64,000 bases of DNA from Nothophaeocryptopus gaeumannii (lineage: Eukaryota > Ascomycota > Dothideomycetes > Mycosphaerellales > Mycosphaerellaceae). The position numbers and the translations under genes were made by a program. Where the stretch lies: the NCBI GenBank assembly GCA_031771865.1, contig JASISA010000040.1, positions 1,571,821 through 1,635,820 on the forward strand. The letters run 5' to 3'. This document shows, piece after piece, positions 43,685 to 54,041 of this stretch (position 1 is the first letter of the stretch; every line of letters starts with the position of its first letter). The notes beneath the pieces were generated by a model. That model did not search any database. It saw only the letters and a list, made by a program, of their open reading frames with translations, and was not told where the DNA came from.

Positions 43685-45427
43685 ATGACGACCCGCTCGC
43701 GCGGACGAGTCCAACCGAAGACTTTATTGGGCAACCGGGCAGTTCCGGGCAGTTCCGGCCATGAAGGTAGATTCCCGGCGCGCCATATGACCCGTTGGAC
43801 TCGACCACGAGCTGACTTTTCTGCTGACAGCATGCGAAATGGCTATTGTGGCGCCCAGCGCGGCTGACGCCCACTTCAATGTCGCCGCAACATTTGTCGA
43901 CGGATTTTGCATGGCCGAAGACTCTACGACAGCCTGGATGGACGGCGGTGACTCGTTCGCTGGATGCCTGGGCTTTCCGCGCGAGATCAGTGAGTGGGGC
44001 GGCATTGACGACGATATACGGTTCCAGCAAGGTCAGACTGGCATCGAGAGCGCGTCCGCGCACGCCGTAGCTCCCGTCGGCGTACTGGATTGGACAGCAC
44101 CGCAGGTTGCGACTGAGGGTGAAGCGCGACGTGACACGCCAGCCGAAGACCGCGAGCGCGAATTCGCGGCGGCGGCAGCGGACCTGCTCGCCACGGACAC
44201 GTCCCCAAGCCGAGGCATTTGTGCTGGGTTCAGTGCAACGCATGCGACGTCCAAGCCGCCACTGCGCCCACGTCTTGACATCCTTACCCCGACGGAGCGG
44301 GAGATGTTCTGTAGCGTGGAACACGACGCGATGCAGGATGTGAAGCGCAGGAAGCAAGCTGGGTGAGCTCAGCGTCATTTCTCGCCCCCAGTAGCAACCT
44401 GCTAAGTTCGAGTCAGGTCTCATAGCCCTCAAGGTGCGGCGGAAGTGAGTGACCGATTCCGCCGCCCTGTTCAATCCGAGAGCTCTCCGTCGAAAGGGCA
44501 AGACGACGCATTGGCCGACTCGCCTGATGGACTCGGGGAGAAGTCCAGTGACCTTGGGCACAGTCTGACACATCCTCACTGCGCTTCCAGGAAACACGCG
44601 GAAGTCGATAGCAGTGATGACGAGATAAGACCGTGGAAACCGCGCGAAGGCATTGCCGATCGATTGGCAGCGTTCCTCGAGGGATTCCAGACACCGGCTG
44701 TCCTCAGGAGCAGAGCCGATTGCGCGGCGCTTCGAATGGTACCTCGCACCAGCGGAGAGCACTCGCACCCGGGAACCTCCCGTACGCACTCCAGCCAGGA
44801 CCGCCAGCCGATGTAGAAGGGCGGGCGTGCTCGCCGATCTGCCAAGAAAACGCGGACCCATCAACAACGCCCGGTATGGATGGGAGCCCCGGCCTCGGTA
44901 GCTCGTGCGACGACCAGTTGCAGACGGACCTTGAACGGCCAGCCCGCAAAGACATCGCCAAGGACGATTGCGTGAGCATAGAATGTTTCATTTCTCCTTG
45001 CGTGCGCTGCTAACGAGACTAGTCTTCGACGGAGGAGACTCGACACTGTCACTCCAAACGCAAACCTTCGCGTAAACACCATCGCTCGAAAGCCTTACCA
45101 CACGCGGTGCACTTCACCCGCGTTGCCTACCCACATCGCTCTGCGAGCTCCATCTCTCGGACGCCGCGCAGACGTGTCACAAAGCACACTCGCGACGGCG
45201 CAAGCCTGGGTGCTGCTTCCAGCTCACAAGACCAACTCCGCTTGAGTCCGCCCCACATCACTGAGGATGAGCCCACATGGGCCGTCGAGGAAATCATCGG
45301 CAGCAGACGCAAGCACGGGAAAACATTTTACAAAGTGAAGTGGAAGCCGACGTGGGAGCCTGCGGAGAGTCTGCAAGGGACTGCGGACGGAGCTATAGCT
45401 GAGTTTCACCATGGAGGCGCCTGCTGA
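43685..45427 (+). CDS. Chromodomain protein (five exons)
   Basis: Exons 43685-43766, 43831-44362, 44417-44738, 44795-44971 and 45023-45427 join in frame to 505 residues. The introns are 64, 54, 56 and 51 nt with donors GTAGAT, GTGAGC, GTACCT and GTGAGC, and acceptors CTGACAG, GAGTCAG, CTCCAG and ACTAG (the last after a perfect GCTAAC branch). The C-terminus (about 440-490) is a chromodomain: TWAVEEIIGSRRKHGKTFYK, then VKWKPTWEPAESL, with the aromatic cage residues W and Y in place. The rest is disordered, with acidic and Ser-rich parts and a basic patch KRKPSRKHHRSK. It probably reads methylated histone tails. The start ATG is the least certain point. Confidence 0.7.
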
Positions 45428-46330
45428 GGCTGTTGCCATCGTGGCTCCGCTTGACTAAATGACTGGATACAGGGTGGAAGGAGCGGGAGCCTTGGGTGAT
45501 TGACTTGCAAATCTGATTGGCGAAGATTGTCCGTATGCATTTTCTCCGCCGCAAAGACGAGCGCGTTGTTGGGTTTGCCGGGGTGCATGTCCGTCTCAAA
45601 TGAAGTAACGTTCCCGCTTCCTCGACTCTCCGCGTACTGAAATCAACGTAATTGTTGGTGGTTGCCTGCATGGCAAGGTCGTTCGTGACATCTCCCAGAA
45701 TACGTGGCACGGTACGAGGAGGAGCCTGGCGCCAAGAAGGGTACGCTCCACGACGAATACAGTAGCAATGGCATATGGTTTCAGCGACGTACATCCGAGA
45801 ATGCCTTCGCGGGTTCAGATTCGTATGGTTGTCGCGCCCCATCCTGCTTTCTCGATCCGTATGATCCCGCTGCCTGGTCCGTGCCAGTATCGGCAGTGAT
45901 CAATGTACGTGCCTCGGCCACTGCAGAAATCTTCGAATACATATTGAACATCCTCAACAAGCTGCCCGTTGCCCTCGCGAGGCAATAACACTCATGTTCT
46001 GTTCACGCGCGCAGTGGGAGAAGGAGAAATGGTCCGAATCCAATCTTTTAGGGAGTCAATGCGAGGAACCCGGCGAATGAATGCTGCTCTGTGCAATCCG
46101 ATGCAACGAAGCCAGTGATCCGACGTCGAAAGTTACATGGTCCGCGCCCAGAACGGCGTCAACGAAGCGCAGGAGCGTGACTTTGATGCATCAGACGATG
46201 CTTCTGGTGCCTCGCCGCGTTGAGAGTCTTGCGGATGGCTGTAGCGGCAGGTGCAGCTGTTTTGCGCTCGACCCGGATTCGCAATGACGGCACACATACT
46301 GAGCACTGTGCACGTCCCTGTTCGCAGTAT
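45428..46330. other. Intergenic, GC-rich
   Basis: A plus-strand frame at 45704-45988 (GCRAPSCFLDPYDPAAWSVP...) has fairly ordinary composition but no family. Opposite-strand frames are equally long. No gene is supported. Confidence 0.35.
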
Positions 46331-48631
46331 TCACGCCGGGACCCCATTTGAAGGAGAGGCATCAAGCCTAGGCGTGGCGAGTGACACCCTTCCGCCGTCT
46401 TGAACGCTGCCAGCGATGCGGCCCACTTCTCCCCAATAATTTCCCTTTCGCCTTCGCTGGTCCAATGGTCGTTTGCGTTTGCGGTTTGGAGAGAGTTCGC
46501 ATAGCGCCCGTCGTTGGACAATTTCACTTCGTTCAAAGTCGATGATCATGAATTGCCCTGTCTTGCTGTCGTATACTATATTCCTCGGCTCCGCATCACG
46601 ATGCAGAACCTGTAGGGCTCGGATGGCCTGGTACGCTTTTTTGATTTGTTTGTTATATGACGGCTTCATCGACGCGAAGGATTCGTCCTGCGCCGTGAGC
46701 TGTGCCAGAGACGTCCCTGCCCAGCTCAGCAGCAGGATGTGTCTCAGCTCGACTCCATCATAATGGTAGGGCAAATCGAGCTCCACGGTGCCACAGCACA
46801 CAGGCACGTATCGTCCTTGCAGGCTCTGCAGTCGATCGTAAACGGTCGCTTCGTGCTCCAGATAGCTCTTGTGGGCATGGTCCATTCCTTTCGCGACCAA
46901 GGTGTAACCTCCCATGTCCAGACGAAGTTTCAGCAAGGCTCCGCGGGAGCCGTGAATGAAGAGGGGGCAACAATTGGCAGTAGTGCCGCGGTCGATCGCG
47001 AGCTGTTGGCGAACAAGCTGGAGGAAACACTCCCGTGGAATGTGCGCTTGGCCGTGTTCCGTCGCATTTGGACAAGACGGGTCTATCGCGAGCCCCCGGC
47101 AGAGACCGAGGAGGCAATTGTGAGAACAATATGCTCGATTATGGATGCGGGTGCGAGCTTGCCCTCCTCGTGGGGGTCCCTGCTGCTGTCCGCGGCCCCC
47201 GGTGCGCCTTCTTGCCGAGCTCCTCGACGTCCGCGAACGCGTTTGCGCTCCAGGAGTGGGGCTTGCAGCCCCTTCGACACCGTCACTCTCGGAATCGTCG
47301 CTTTTGGATGTTGAATCGGTGCCCTGTCCGCCACATTGATTACGGAGACGGATAGGTGAGCGCCGCATGCCTTTGCGCCACTCGCGGGGTCGATATTCGG
47401 AGGCTTCTTTGGATTTGCGCTCTGTCTCCGGGATCGTCGCAAGAACATCAACAAATTCCACCTGCCACCTCTTCAACCTGGCTTTCGCGTCGTCGATCCA
47501 TGCTTGGCCGGGCGGATCTTCCGAGAGCGCTTGCTGGACGAACGCAAACACCTGAGCGACAGCCGTTCGTTCCAGACGACTCTCTGCGTCCACCTCGTAG
47601 TCTTTCTTCGGTATGTTGATACTATAGTAAACAGCTGTGGGGTCGTCCGGGATCCGGAGAAAAATGTATGCCTCTCCTGTGCAAATATATCCGTAGCGAA
47701 CGCACTTATCAATCATGTAGGAAAACAACTGTGTTATCACCGCGGCCAGCAGACGCCTGCAGAGAAAGGCGAACCCTGTGTCCTCCTGGTCGATCACGTC
47801 TCGCTCGGGGTGGATGTCGGATTGGAGCCCAGTGCAGATCTCTTCGATAGTAAGCTTGTGCGGCGCTTTGTATTCGATCACGATCAATGGCCGGACGCTT
47901 CCGTCCTCTCGCCACAGCACGCAGAATTGATCCGCTCGCGTGCTTCTCCGTTGCTGGTCACTCTTGCGCCGAATCGCCAAACCCCCCATCGTGTCACTCA
48001 ACGTGGACATTTCCGCTTCTCGGAAACTCGCCTGGTTCTCGAACGACACCTGGCCATGCCCCAGCAGGCCAGGCGCTAGCTCATGATTACGCACAAGCGC
48101 GGTGTGCATATCTTTGACCATTGTTTCGACCGTGAGACGTTGTAAGAACCGCAGATCGTCTTCGGACCCGATCGGGTCAATGTATTTCTCGACAGACTTG
48201 CAAGCGGCTATCGATGGGTAGAGGGGCTTGTGCCATAGCTCATCAATGCTGCTCAGAGTGGTCCAGGTGCGCTGCTGCCGGTCGCCGAAGTCTTCCCAGA
48301 GAGCGATTGTTTGGGGGAAGAGCCTCGAGGCCGGATCGGTGGTAGAGCCACGGGTGGCCGACGAAGGGTCGTTAACTGGTCGAATCTTCTTGCAGAAGGC
48401 ATGACAGCTTTCGAGAAAATCGGCCAGAGTCTGGTTGACGGCGGTCGCGGCCACTTGTTCCGCAAGTTCTCGTCGCCGCTGTTCTTCCTGTTGTCCGCGC
48501 TCTGCAACTTCCTGCTTGCGCTGTGCTTCCTCTCGTCGGCGTTGCTCTTCTTCCCTTCGACGCTCTGCGATTTCCCGACTCCGCTGCGCTTCCGCAAGCT
48601 CCGCCCGCAGCCTAGCGATCTCGTCGGTCAT
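46331..48631 (-). CDS. Nuclease-like (PD-(D/E)XK-type) domain fused to a protein kinase
   Basis: From the ATG at 48631 the protein has 766 residues. Residues 1-60 are a Glu/Arg coiled coil (IARLRAELAEAQRSREIAER). Around 230-360 lies a restriction-endonuclease-like segment: an acidic-loop strand before RPLIVIEYKAPHKLTIEE with E253 and K255, then LLAAVITQLFSYMIDKCVRY and GEAYIFLRIPDD. Residues about 440-500 are disordered and basic. The C-terminal part is a kinase fold, with HILLLSWAGTSLAQLT, catalytic VLHRDAEPRNIVY (H677-D679) and IIDFERSE in place of DFG. This two-domain layout is widespread in fungi; related nuclease/kinase pairs occur in Crinkler-like proteins. Its role is unknown. It lies between a chromodomain gene and a sirtuin in GC-rich DNA. 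Confidence 0.72.
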   Translation of the reverse strand: MTDEIARLRAELAEAQRSREIAERRREEEQRRREEAQRKQEVAERGQQEEQRRRELAEQVAATAVNQTLADFLESCHAFCKKIRPVNDPSSATRGSTTDPASRLFPQTIALWEDFGDRQQRTWTTLSSIDELWHKPLYPSIAACKSVEKYIDPIGSEDDLRFLQRLTVETMVKDMHTALVRNHELAPGLLGHGQVSFENQASFREAEMSTLSDTMGGLAIRRKSDQQRRSTRADQFCVLWREDGSVRPLIVIEYKAPHKLTIEEICTGLQSDIHPERDVIDQEDTGFAFLCRRLLAAVITQLFSYMIDKCVRYGYICTGEAYIFLRIPDDPTAVYYSINIPKKDYEVDAESRLERTAVAQVFAFVQQALSEDPPGQAWIDDAKARLKRWQVEFVDVLATIPETERKSKEASEYRPREWRKGMRRSPIRLRNQCGGQGTDSTSKSDDSESDGVEGAASPTPGAQTRSRTSRSSARRRTGGRGQQQGPPRGGQARTRIHNRAYCSHNCLLGLCRGLAIDPSCPNATEHGQAHIPRECFLQLVRQQLAIDRGTTANCCPLFIHGSRGALLKLRLDMGGYTLVAKGMDHAHKSYLEHEATVYDRLQSLQGRYVPVCCGTVELDLPYHYDGVELRHILLLSWAGTSLAQLTAQDESFASMKPSYNKQIKKAYQAIRALQVLHRDAEPRNIVYDSKTGQFMIIDFERSEIVQRRALCELSPNRKRKRPLDQRRRKGNYWGEVGRIAGSVQDGGRVSLATPRLDASPSNGVPA

Positions 48632-49432
48632 TGTTGGTGTGTTGTTGGTCACAGTAGGCGACCTAAGTAAACAAACGCGCAAGCTGACTTTCGGCCGCAG
48701 CCGCCAGGACCTTACTGGTTGAACGCCGGAGCCGACTCCTCGCAACCAAGGCTTGATAATTCCGCCAGTCAATGCCAGGAGCAGTCTCGAGTGATACGTA
48801 CAGTACTTCCGCTTGTCACGCACCACCAATATCAGACCACGTGTCAGACCCAATTATGATTGCAAGCCTGGTCAGGGTCCCAGCTTATAGCGCAGCGACT
48901 AACGCCGGGTTCCTGCCTAAGGCAAACATCATGACCGTTGTGCAATGGAAGGCAGGCTTAGTACCACTAATTATTACCACAGCAACGGGCTGCTCATGGC
49001 GAATCAACATCTACGACCGTGCACACTCCTGCCGCCACTTATACGCTTCTTAATGAACGCATATTCGTAAGAGCGTCCTCAGCAAAGAGTCTCGGGATTG
49101 CGCAATGGTCTTATCTCAATTACAGTCTGCTTGCGCCACTAAGCTGGTTGATTCTGTTTGTCTATATACGCTACGCTGCTCCATTTCATGCATACTTGGT
49201 CTTTGCCGCCTACAGTTGAGTTCTCCCCCAACGCTCGAATACCTTGTCCATCCATGATAACGCTCGTTCCATAGTGTTGCCTCTGGAAGCTGTAGTCCCA
49301 AATCTTTTAATTTCTCTCGGGAATCACTCCCTGAGGTCGACGTTGGGTCATTCCTTGGCAGGACACATTAGTTCCAGCAGATTCCCATAGCGGCATGTGG
49401 CATCTCGAATGATAGTTGCATGTGTTGTCATG
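48632..49432. other. Intergenic
   Basis: The nuclease/kinase frame stays open upstream to 48853, but the coiled-coil ATG at 48631 is a better start. No other gene is seen. Confidence 0.35.
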
Positions 49433-50368
49433 TCACTGAGTGGAAGAGCTCGGGTGATCTCTATGGTCTGCAGAGATCTGCTCGTGGCTGGCCAGTCTGT
49501 TCGGCAGCGCTCTCATGGATCGAGCAAAGCCATCGCAGTCCATATTCAGGTCGTAGGTCATGTGAGGTACTGGACCAGCATTGTGAGACACCCACACAGT
49601 CGGTCCACCTCTGCGAGAGATGTCTCGCGCGGCTCGCAAGACGAATCTGCGAAGGCTGTCGATGCTAAGTGAAGTGCCAGCCACCAGCAGTGCATTCGGG
49701 CGTTGCCGCAGGTCCTGTTCCATCACAGTGGCGATGTCACACTCTGCGTCAGCAAAGGTGTCTTCTTGGTAGAGCGTAATACGTGGGCGCATGACACCGC
49801 AGCCACGGTGACGTAGGCCACGGACTCCGCGCTCGTCTTGTTCCCTGCCACAGTCGAGGCAAGGTCTCCAAAGCTCCGATGTAACCGTTGGGCGGCGATG
49901 AGATGGACGTATGGTGCACACCATCTCCTTGAGCGAGCCATGGAGGTGTACAACCTTCCCATCAGCCGGCCTCACTTCCGCTTCGAGGCCATCTATGTTC
50001 TGAGTGTAAAGCCGAAGCAGCCGACTGTCGAATCTCCCCAGAAACTTGTGGAAAGTTGTTGGTTCCGCGCGTGCGGCCTGCGTAGCCAAGAAGTCGATGG
50101 CCTCGTTGAGTGCGTCTGTCGAGTATCGCAGCGTGGAAGCATCGAAAGCACGCCGCAAGTCGTGTCTGATGAGGGTGCCGCGAGAGGAGCGAAAGTCCGG
50201 GATCCCTGCCGAAGTCGAGATTCCTGCGCCCACGATGACCAAGACGTTGCGACATTTGGAAAGCGCGGCGACGGCATTCTCGGTGTACCGTGGGTCTGCG
50301 CGGTCGTGGAGCTGGAGTCGCTTCCTAAAGCGTGACGCGCAAGTCGCAGTAGCCTTCCGTTTGGACAT
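49433..50368 (-). CDS. Sirtuin (Sir2-family NAD-dependent deacylase)
   Basis: The ATG at 50368 gives 311 residues (MSKRKATATC...). Motifs in order: VLVIVGAGISTSAGIPDFRS (NAD binding), LLRLYTQNIDGLE, KVVHLHGSLKEM with catalytic His143, zinc ligands MVCTI...CLDCGREQ...GCGVMRPRI, and LLVAGTSLSIDSLRRFV. The usual FGE after the zinc module reads LYQEDTF. The family removes acyl groups from lysines with NAD, and nuclear members silence chromatin. The basic N-terminus is compatible with nuclear import. The frame is open further upstream to 50530, but that part is Pro/Ser-rich and unlikely. An intact intronless gene. Confidence 0.85.
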   Translation of the reverse strand: MSKRKATATCASRFRKRLQLHDRADPRYTENAVAALSKCRNVLVIVGAGISTSAGIPDFRSSRGTLIRHDLRRAFDASTLRYSTDALNEAIDFLATQAARAEPTTFHKFLGRFDSRLLRLYTQNIDGLEAEVRPADGKVVHLHGSLKEMVCTIRPSHRRPTVTSELWRPCLDCGREQDERGVRGLRHRGCGVMRPRITLYQEDTFADAECDIATVMEQDLRQRPNALLVAGTSLSIDSLRRFVLRAARDISRRGGPTVWVSHNAGPVPHMTYDLNMDCDGFARSMRALPNRLASHEQISADHRDHPSSSTQ

Positions 50369-52285
50369 ATTTGAGCACGAGATGGTAGACTGTGCGGGAG
50401 AGCTGGTTGGAAAAGGAAGAGAAAGGGGAGGAAGAAGGGCACTGGGCGGGCTGCGAACATAAGAGGTCCAGGAACCCTGCTGTGCCCCATCAGCTGCACG
50501 CGGTGGCGGCGTCACCCACCTGCAGACCAAGCCGCGATGCGTATCTCAACCACGGCTGTTGTTCCGGTACGAGTCTATACCATGCTCGCCTAGGAAACCG
50601 AGCATGCATGGTATAGTGCGGGCGGCCCAAACTTCCCGTAATGCTCGGTCAGCTGGTATGGAAGTCCGCAGAGGAATTGTAGGCCGTCTTGCTCCCCAGG
50701 ATCACGTTATTCGCATGGAACAGAGTTATTGGGCCTTGGATAGATGACCACAGTCGCGGATCGAGGGGCTCATGTTGATTCTCAGTCGTATGCCCTGGAG
50801 AGCGTTGCCGAGAAGTATGTGGGCGGGAGTGTCGCACCGCGATAGGACCTGTAATATTGCTGTGTATCGTGCCCCTTCCATCATCAACGACGTCTGTGGC
50901 GTATCTGCTGGCGTCCAGTCCTACGAAGCCGATCCTAAACTTCGACTACGTTTCGAGTTGATAGGCATGAGAATCCGGTTATGCGGAAACCATTCGGTAG
51001 CGTTTCAGATGCCCAGTGTTCGATTCGCATAAGAGATGATCCTCTTCCGTCCAGGCACTTGAACACTGGGAACGTCGCGGACCTTGGAAGATAAATGTGT
51101 GAACTGCAAGCAGATCCATTGAGAGCCGTATGTGGTGACTGTGGTGGTGGGAAGTGTCCGTCGTAGCGTCCGTACCGCTGGATTATGATGGAGTCACCGC
51201 GCTGCTACCGAAGGACGTATGGTCTGTCTTTTGCTTGCTCTTCCGGCGATGCATGCCCTGATATTTCTGTGCTCGTGCGTACCGCTGCGCGTACCACTGC
51301 CATTGAAATGTCGTGGCTCTACAAACTGCTGAGCAGTAGAGGTTCGTAGCCGGCACCACGCACAGAGGGAGCTCGTCGTCGACCGCTTTCAGCTCTTGAA
51401 CCAGCTCGAGCCATTGCTATGGCTCTCCTTGTGCTTCAAGCACGCGCTCGTGAGAAGCGCTCGGCCGTTGCCATTTGTTTCCCGGGTAGCTGGGCCCACA
51501 TGAGACCGGGAGAAATGCGGGATTTCTCGTTGCGGTGAATCATCCCCTTCCTGTCTCCCTCGGACTTCCCGTAGTCTTGTTGGTCGTTCTTCTCGGTTTG
51601 ATGGGTTGTCGTGCTGGTTCCGTCCTGTGCGGTGTTAGCCGCTGTGCGCTTGGCTTCTGTGTTTGAATGCCAAGGGTGCGGGCCGGCCGACGACGTGCCA
51701 AACGAGTCATTGTGCCTTCACGTCTGCAAAAATACCAGTATCCATGTCGCGAACCGGTGAGTGGCCATGGCCTGTGTTGCAACAACGCCTGTGGCCCTTT
51801 GATGGCACTACAGTGCAGAACATTTCGGCAAGGCGCGTGCTGGACTGTCCGCCAATCGAAGTCCTGTCATGACCTCAGAGCCTTGTGAAAGTGCTTGACC
51901 CCGGGGGTCATCCCTCTGTACTCCTTATGATGTGCTGCGGGTCGAGCGTACAGTACCGTTGACCATATATACCGCTCGCCCTCTACCCTTTATAGTCTGA
52001 CTATGGTAGAATCGTTGCTACTTATCAAGGCTCAGAAACTGCTGTCAGATAGATCAAACCGGAATTGATTACGTAGAATTACGTCTGCCACAGGTACTCT
52101 TATTCCCTCAACGCGGCCTTTCGCATCGTTTGCAATACTAACAACTCGCCTAAGCTTGGTCGTCTCCGAGTTTCTCAAAATCTGATCTGGCCTACATACA
52201 GCGTACCTGTCGCAACTACGCAAGCACGCCTCTGCAATTGCTATCTCTTCGCTGGAACCCTAAAGATCTTTCTCTACCGATCAAG
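50369..52285. other. Long intergenic stretch
   Basis: Short frames only, with opposite-strand overlaps in GC-rich parts (51540-51890). A CCCCGGGGG run lies near 51900. No domain, RNA gene or repeat family is recognised. Confidence 0.35.
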
Positions 52286-52477
52286 ATGGGAGGATGGGGT
52301 CGACAAAGACTTATCACCCTGCCGCCAGACGTTCTCCATAAAATCTTCCATCTCGTGTCGGCTTCGCGCGCGGATATTAGCACTTGCCGGTTCACGTGCC
52401 GCAGTCTTCGTTGGCACCGCATCCCTCACCTCCTCACGTACAGCGTGGTGGCTCCACGACTGAAGGTTTTAACTTAG
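52286..52477 (+). pseudogene. F-box fragment
   Basis: A 63-residue frame with ITLPPDVLHKIFHLVSASRA, then STCRFTCRSLRWHRIPHLLT, is a good F-box (LP.xxL..If....... C..VC) but stops soon after. Fungal F-box proteins usually run to 300-600 residues. LINE debris begins within 300 nt, so the gene is probably truncated. The complete protein would be an SCF ubiquitin-ligase adaptor. Confidence 0.5.
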
Positions 52478-52617
52478 CGCGCAACCCAGATTAATGAAAA
52501 GGCTCTGCAGCGTGCGAAAGCTGCCCTCATTGACATTCTGTCAACCGCATTTACCCTACATTCAGTCGCACTCGTGACCCACGTCGACAAGTCCTTCCAG
52601 CCCAATCCCACAGGAGA

Positions 52618-52763
52618 CCGCCCGCAAGGGTCACTTATGTCAGGTGATTTGGCCGCCCGCGCGGGCGACTGACCATATGGACTCCATCTCCTACGGTCTG
52701 CCGCCCGCAAGGGTCACTCATGTCAGGTGATTTGGACGCCCGCGCGGGCGACTGACCATATGG
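52618..52763. repeat. Two 63-bp direct repeats, each with a 14-bp GC palindrome
   Basis: Units at 52618-52680 and 52701-52763 differ at 2 of 63 positions and are separated by 20 bp. Each holds the perfect palindrome CGCCCGCGCGGGCG (52654-52667 and 52737-52750) and ends ACTGACCATATGG. Confidence 0.85.
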
Positions 52764-52779
52764 GCTGTCTCCTTGTATC

Positions 52780-53330
52780 ACAGAAGTCAACGGAGCATGC
52801 CCTCTACAACATTACGGACAAGGTCTATCAAGCATGGAATATAGGTCGGGGTCAGGTAGCGGGTCTGCTAAGTTACTGCTAGACGTCTCTGGAGCCTTTG
52901 ACAATGTTTCGCACGAAAGGTTGCTGCACGACCTGCGAGCTCACAGAGTGGACGAAAATTTAGTCCGATGGATCGCCCCTGTCACCCATCCTGTACATCT
53001 TCTATAACTCCGGTTTGATTGGTATGGATGGTACGGACGACCACACGTCAGTCCAGGGATACATTGACGACGCCGCAATCCTCGCTTCCACAGAGGACAC
53101 ATGTGCGAGGCTCGCCAGGACTCTGACAGAAGCACAACGATGGGCCATCACTCACGCATCGAAGTTTGCACCTGAGAAGTTCTCGGTGTTACTATGGATA
53201 CTCAGCTACTTTGGAGACCACACGTCGATGGGATTCAAAGGAAGGCGACCAAAACAATCGGGGCCCTTCGCTCGAGCAGTAAACGTCCTGTGTGAATTAC
53301 GGCATAGTCGCCGTCTTGTGACAGGTGCTT
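52780..53330 (+). mobile_element. Tad-type LINE remnant: reverse transcriptase core
   Basis: Plus-strand pieces read STEHALYNITDKVYQAWNIG, LLLDVSGAFDNVSHERLLHD with the first catalytic Asp, and ENLVRWIA. A deletion follows to ILYIFYNSGLIGMDGTDDH, then VQGYIDDAAILASTEDTC (the YxDD box) and LTEAQRWAITHASKFAPEKF. Frameshifts separate the pieces. No endonuclease or RNase H is present. It is the same class as the fragments at 11.9 and 40.6 kb. Confidence 0.78.
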
Positions 53331-54041
53331 AAGTTGAATTCCAAAACGGGCTTTCAGGAACCCGAAATGGCCCTGAGGCCATGGATATTCCACCGTGCCG
53401 GGCCTTTGTGTGGGGCTGTTGCTACGATGGTCTTGCCGTGCAGCTTAATCGCCAGTGATTCTTCAACTCGTACATTTCCGTCCGGATCTTTTATATCCGG
53501 TATATACTCCATAGTGCTATCCCTACGGATTCCCTGGTGACGTTTCCCTGCGGATATTTTCCCCGTGGCATTTGCCCCGTGGCTTTTTGCCGCGCAGCTT
53601 TCGCCACGCGGCTTCACGCCATGGAGACCGTTCTACACTGCACCTGGGCCCGTAGAGAGCTCCCTTCGCGGATCTCATCATAGAGACACACACGTACGGA
53701 TTGAAGGGCCACAGACTTCGCTGCGCGGCTCTCACAGCGGCGATCTTGCTGCGCATTTCTTGCAGCGAAGATCGTGTCACATGGCTCTGGCAGCGAAGGA
53801 TTCTTCCATGCGGGCTCGTCCGGTTTTTTTCTCAATATGCATATGATTTCGGCAGTCAAAGACCCGCAGACATTCAACACATTCCTCAGCGCCGTTCCGG
53901 CACCTCCCAAGCAGAAGTCCTTCAACCCCAAAACCATGGGGACATAGGAGTCAGGCACCGAGCGTGTTCGAGTTGGTCCGGAAGCATGTCCACGATTTCA
54001 TGAAGTATGTCCTGCTGTCGTTTGTTACATGATACACTAAG
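53331..54041. other. Intergenic with short GC-rich degenerate repeats
   Basis: Around 53540-53640 the words CGTGGC, CCGTGG and CGCGGC recur every 13-15 nt (minus strand reads RGK/RGE repeats). Around 53680-53790 GCAGCGAAG-type words recur. No gene is supported. Confidence 0.35.

Noticed and set aside
43611..44867. Minus-strand frame of 418 codons
   Set aside because: It lies opposite the chromodomain exons. High GC keeps it open, its translation is Arg/Ser-rich without a domain, and the plus strand has four frame-consistent introns.
46159..46536. Minus-strand frame overlapping the end of the nuclease/kinase gene
   Set aside because: It runs in another frame across the kinase C-terminus and has no recognisable content.
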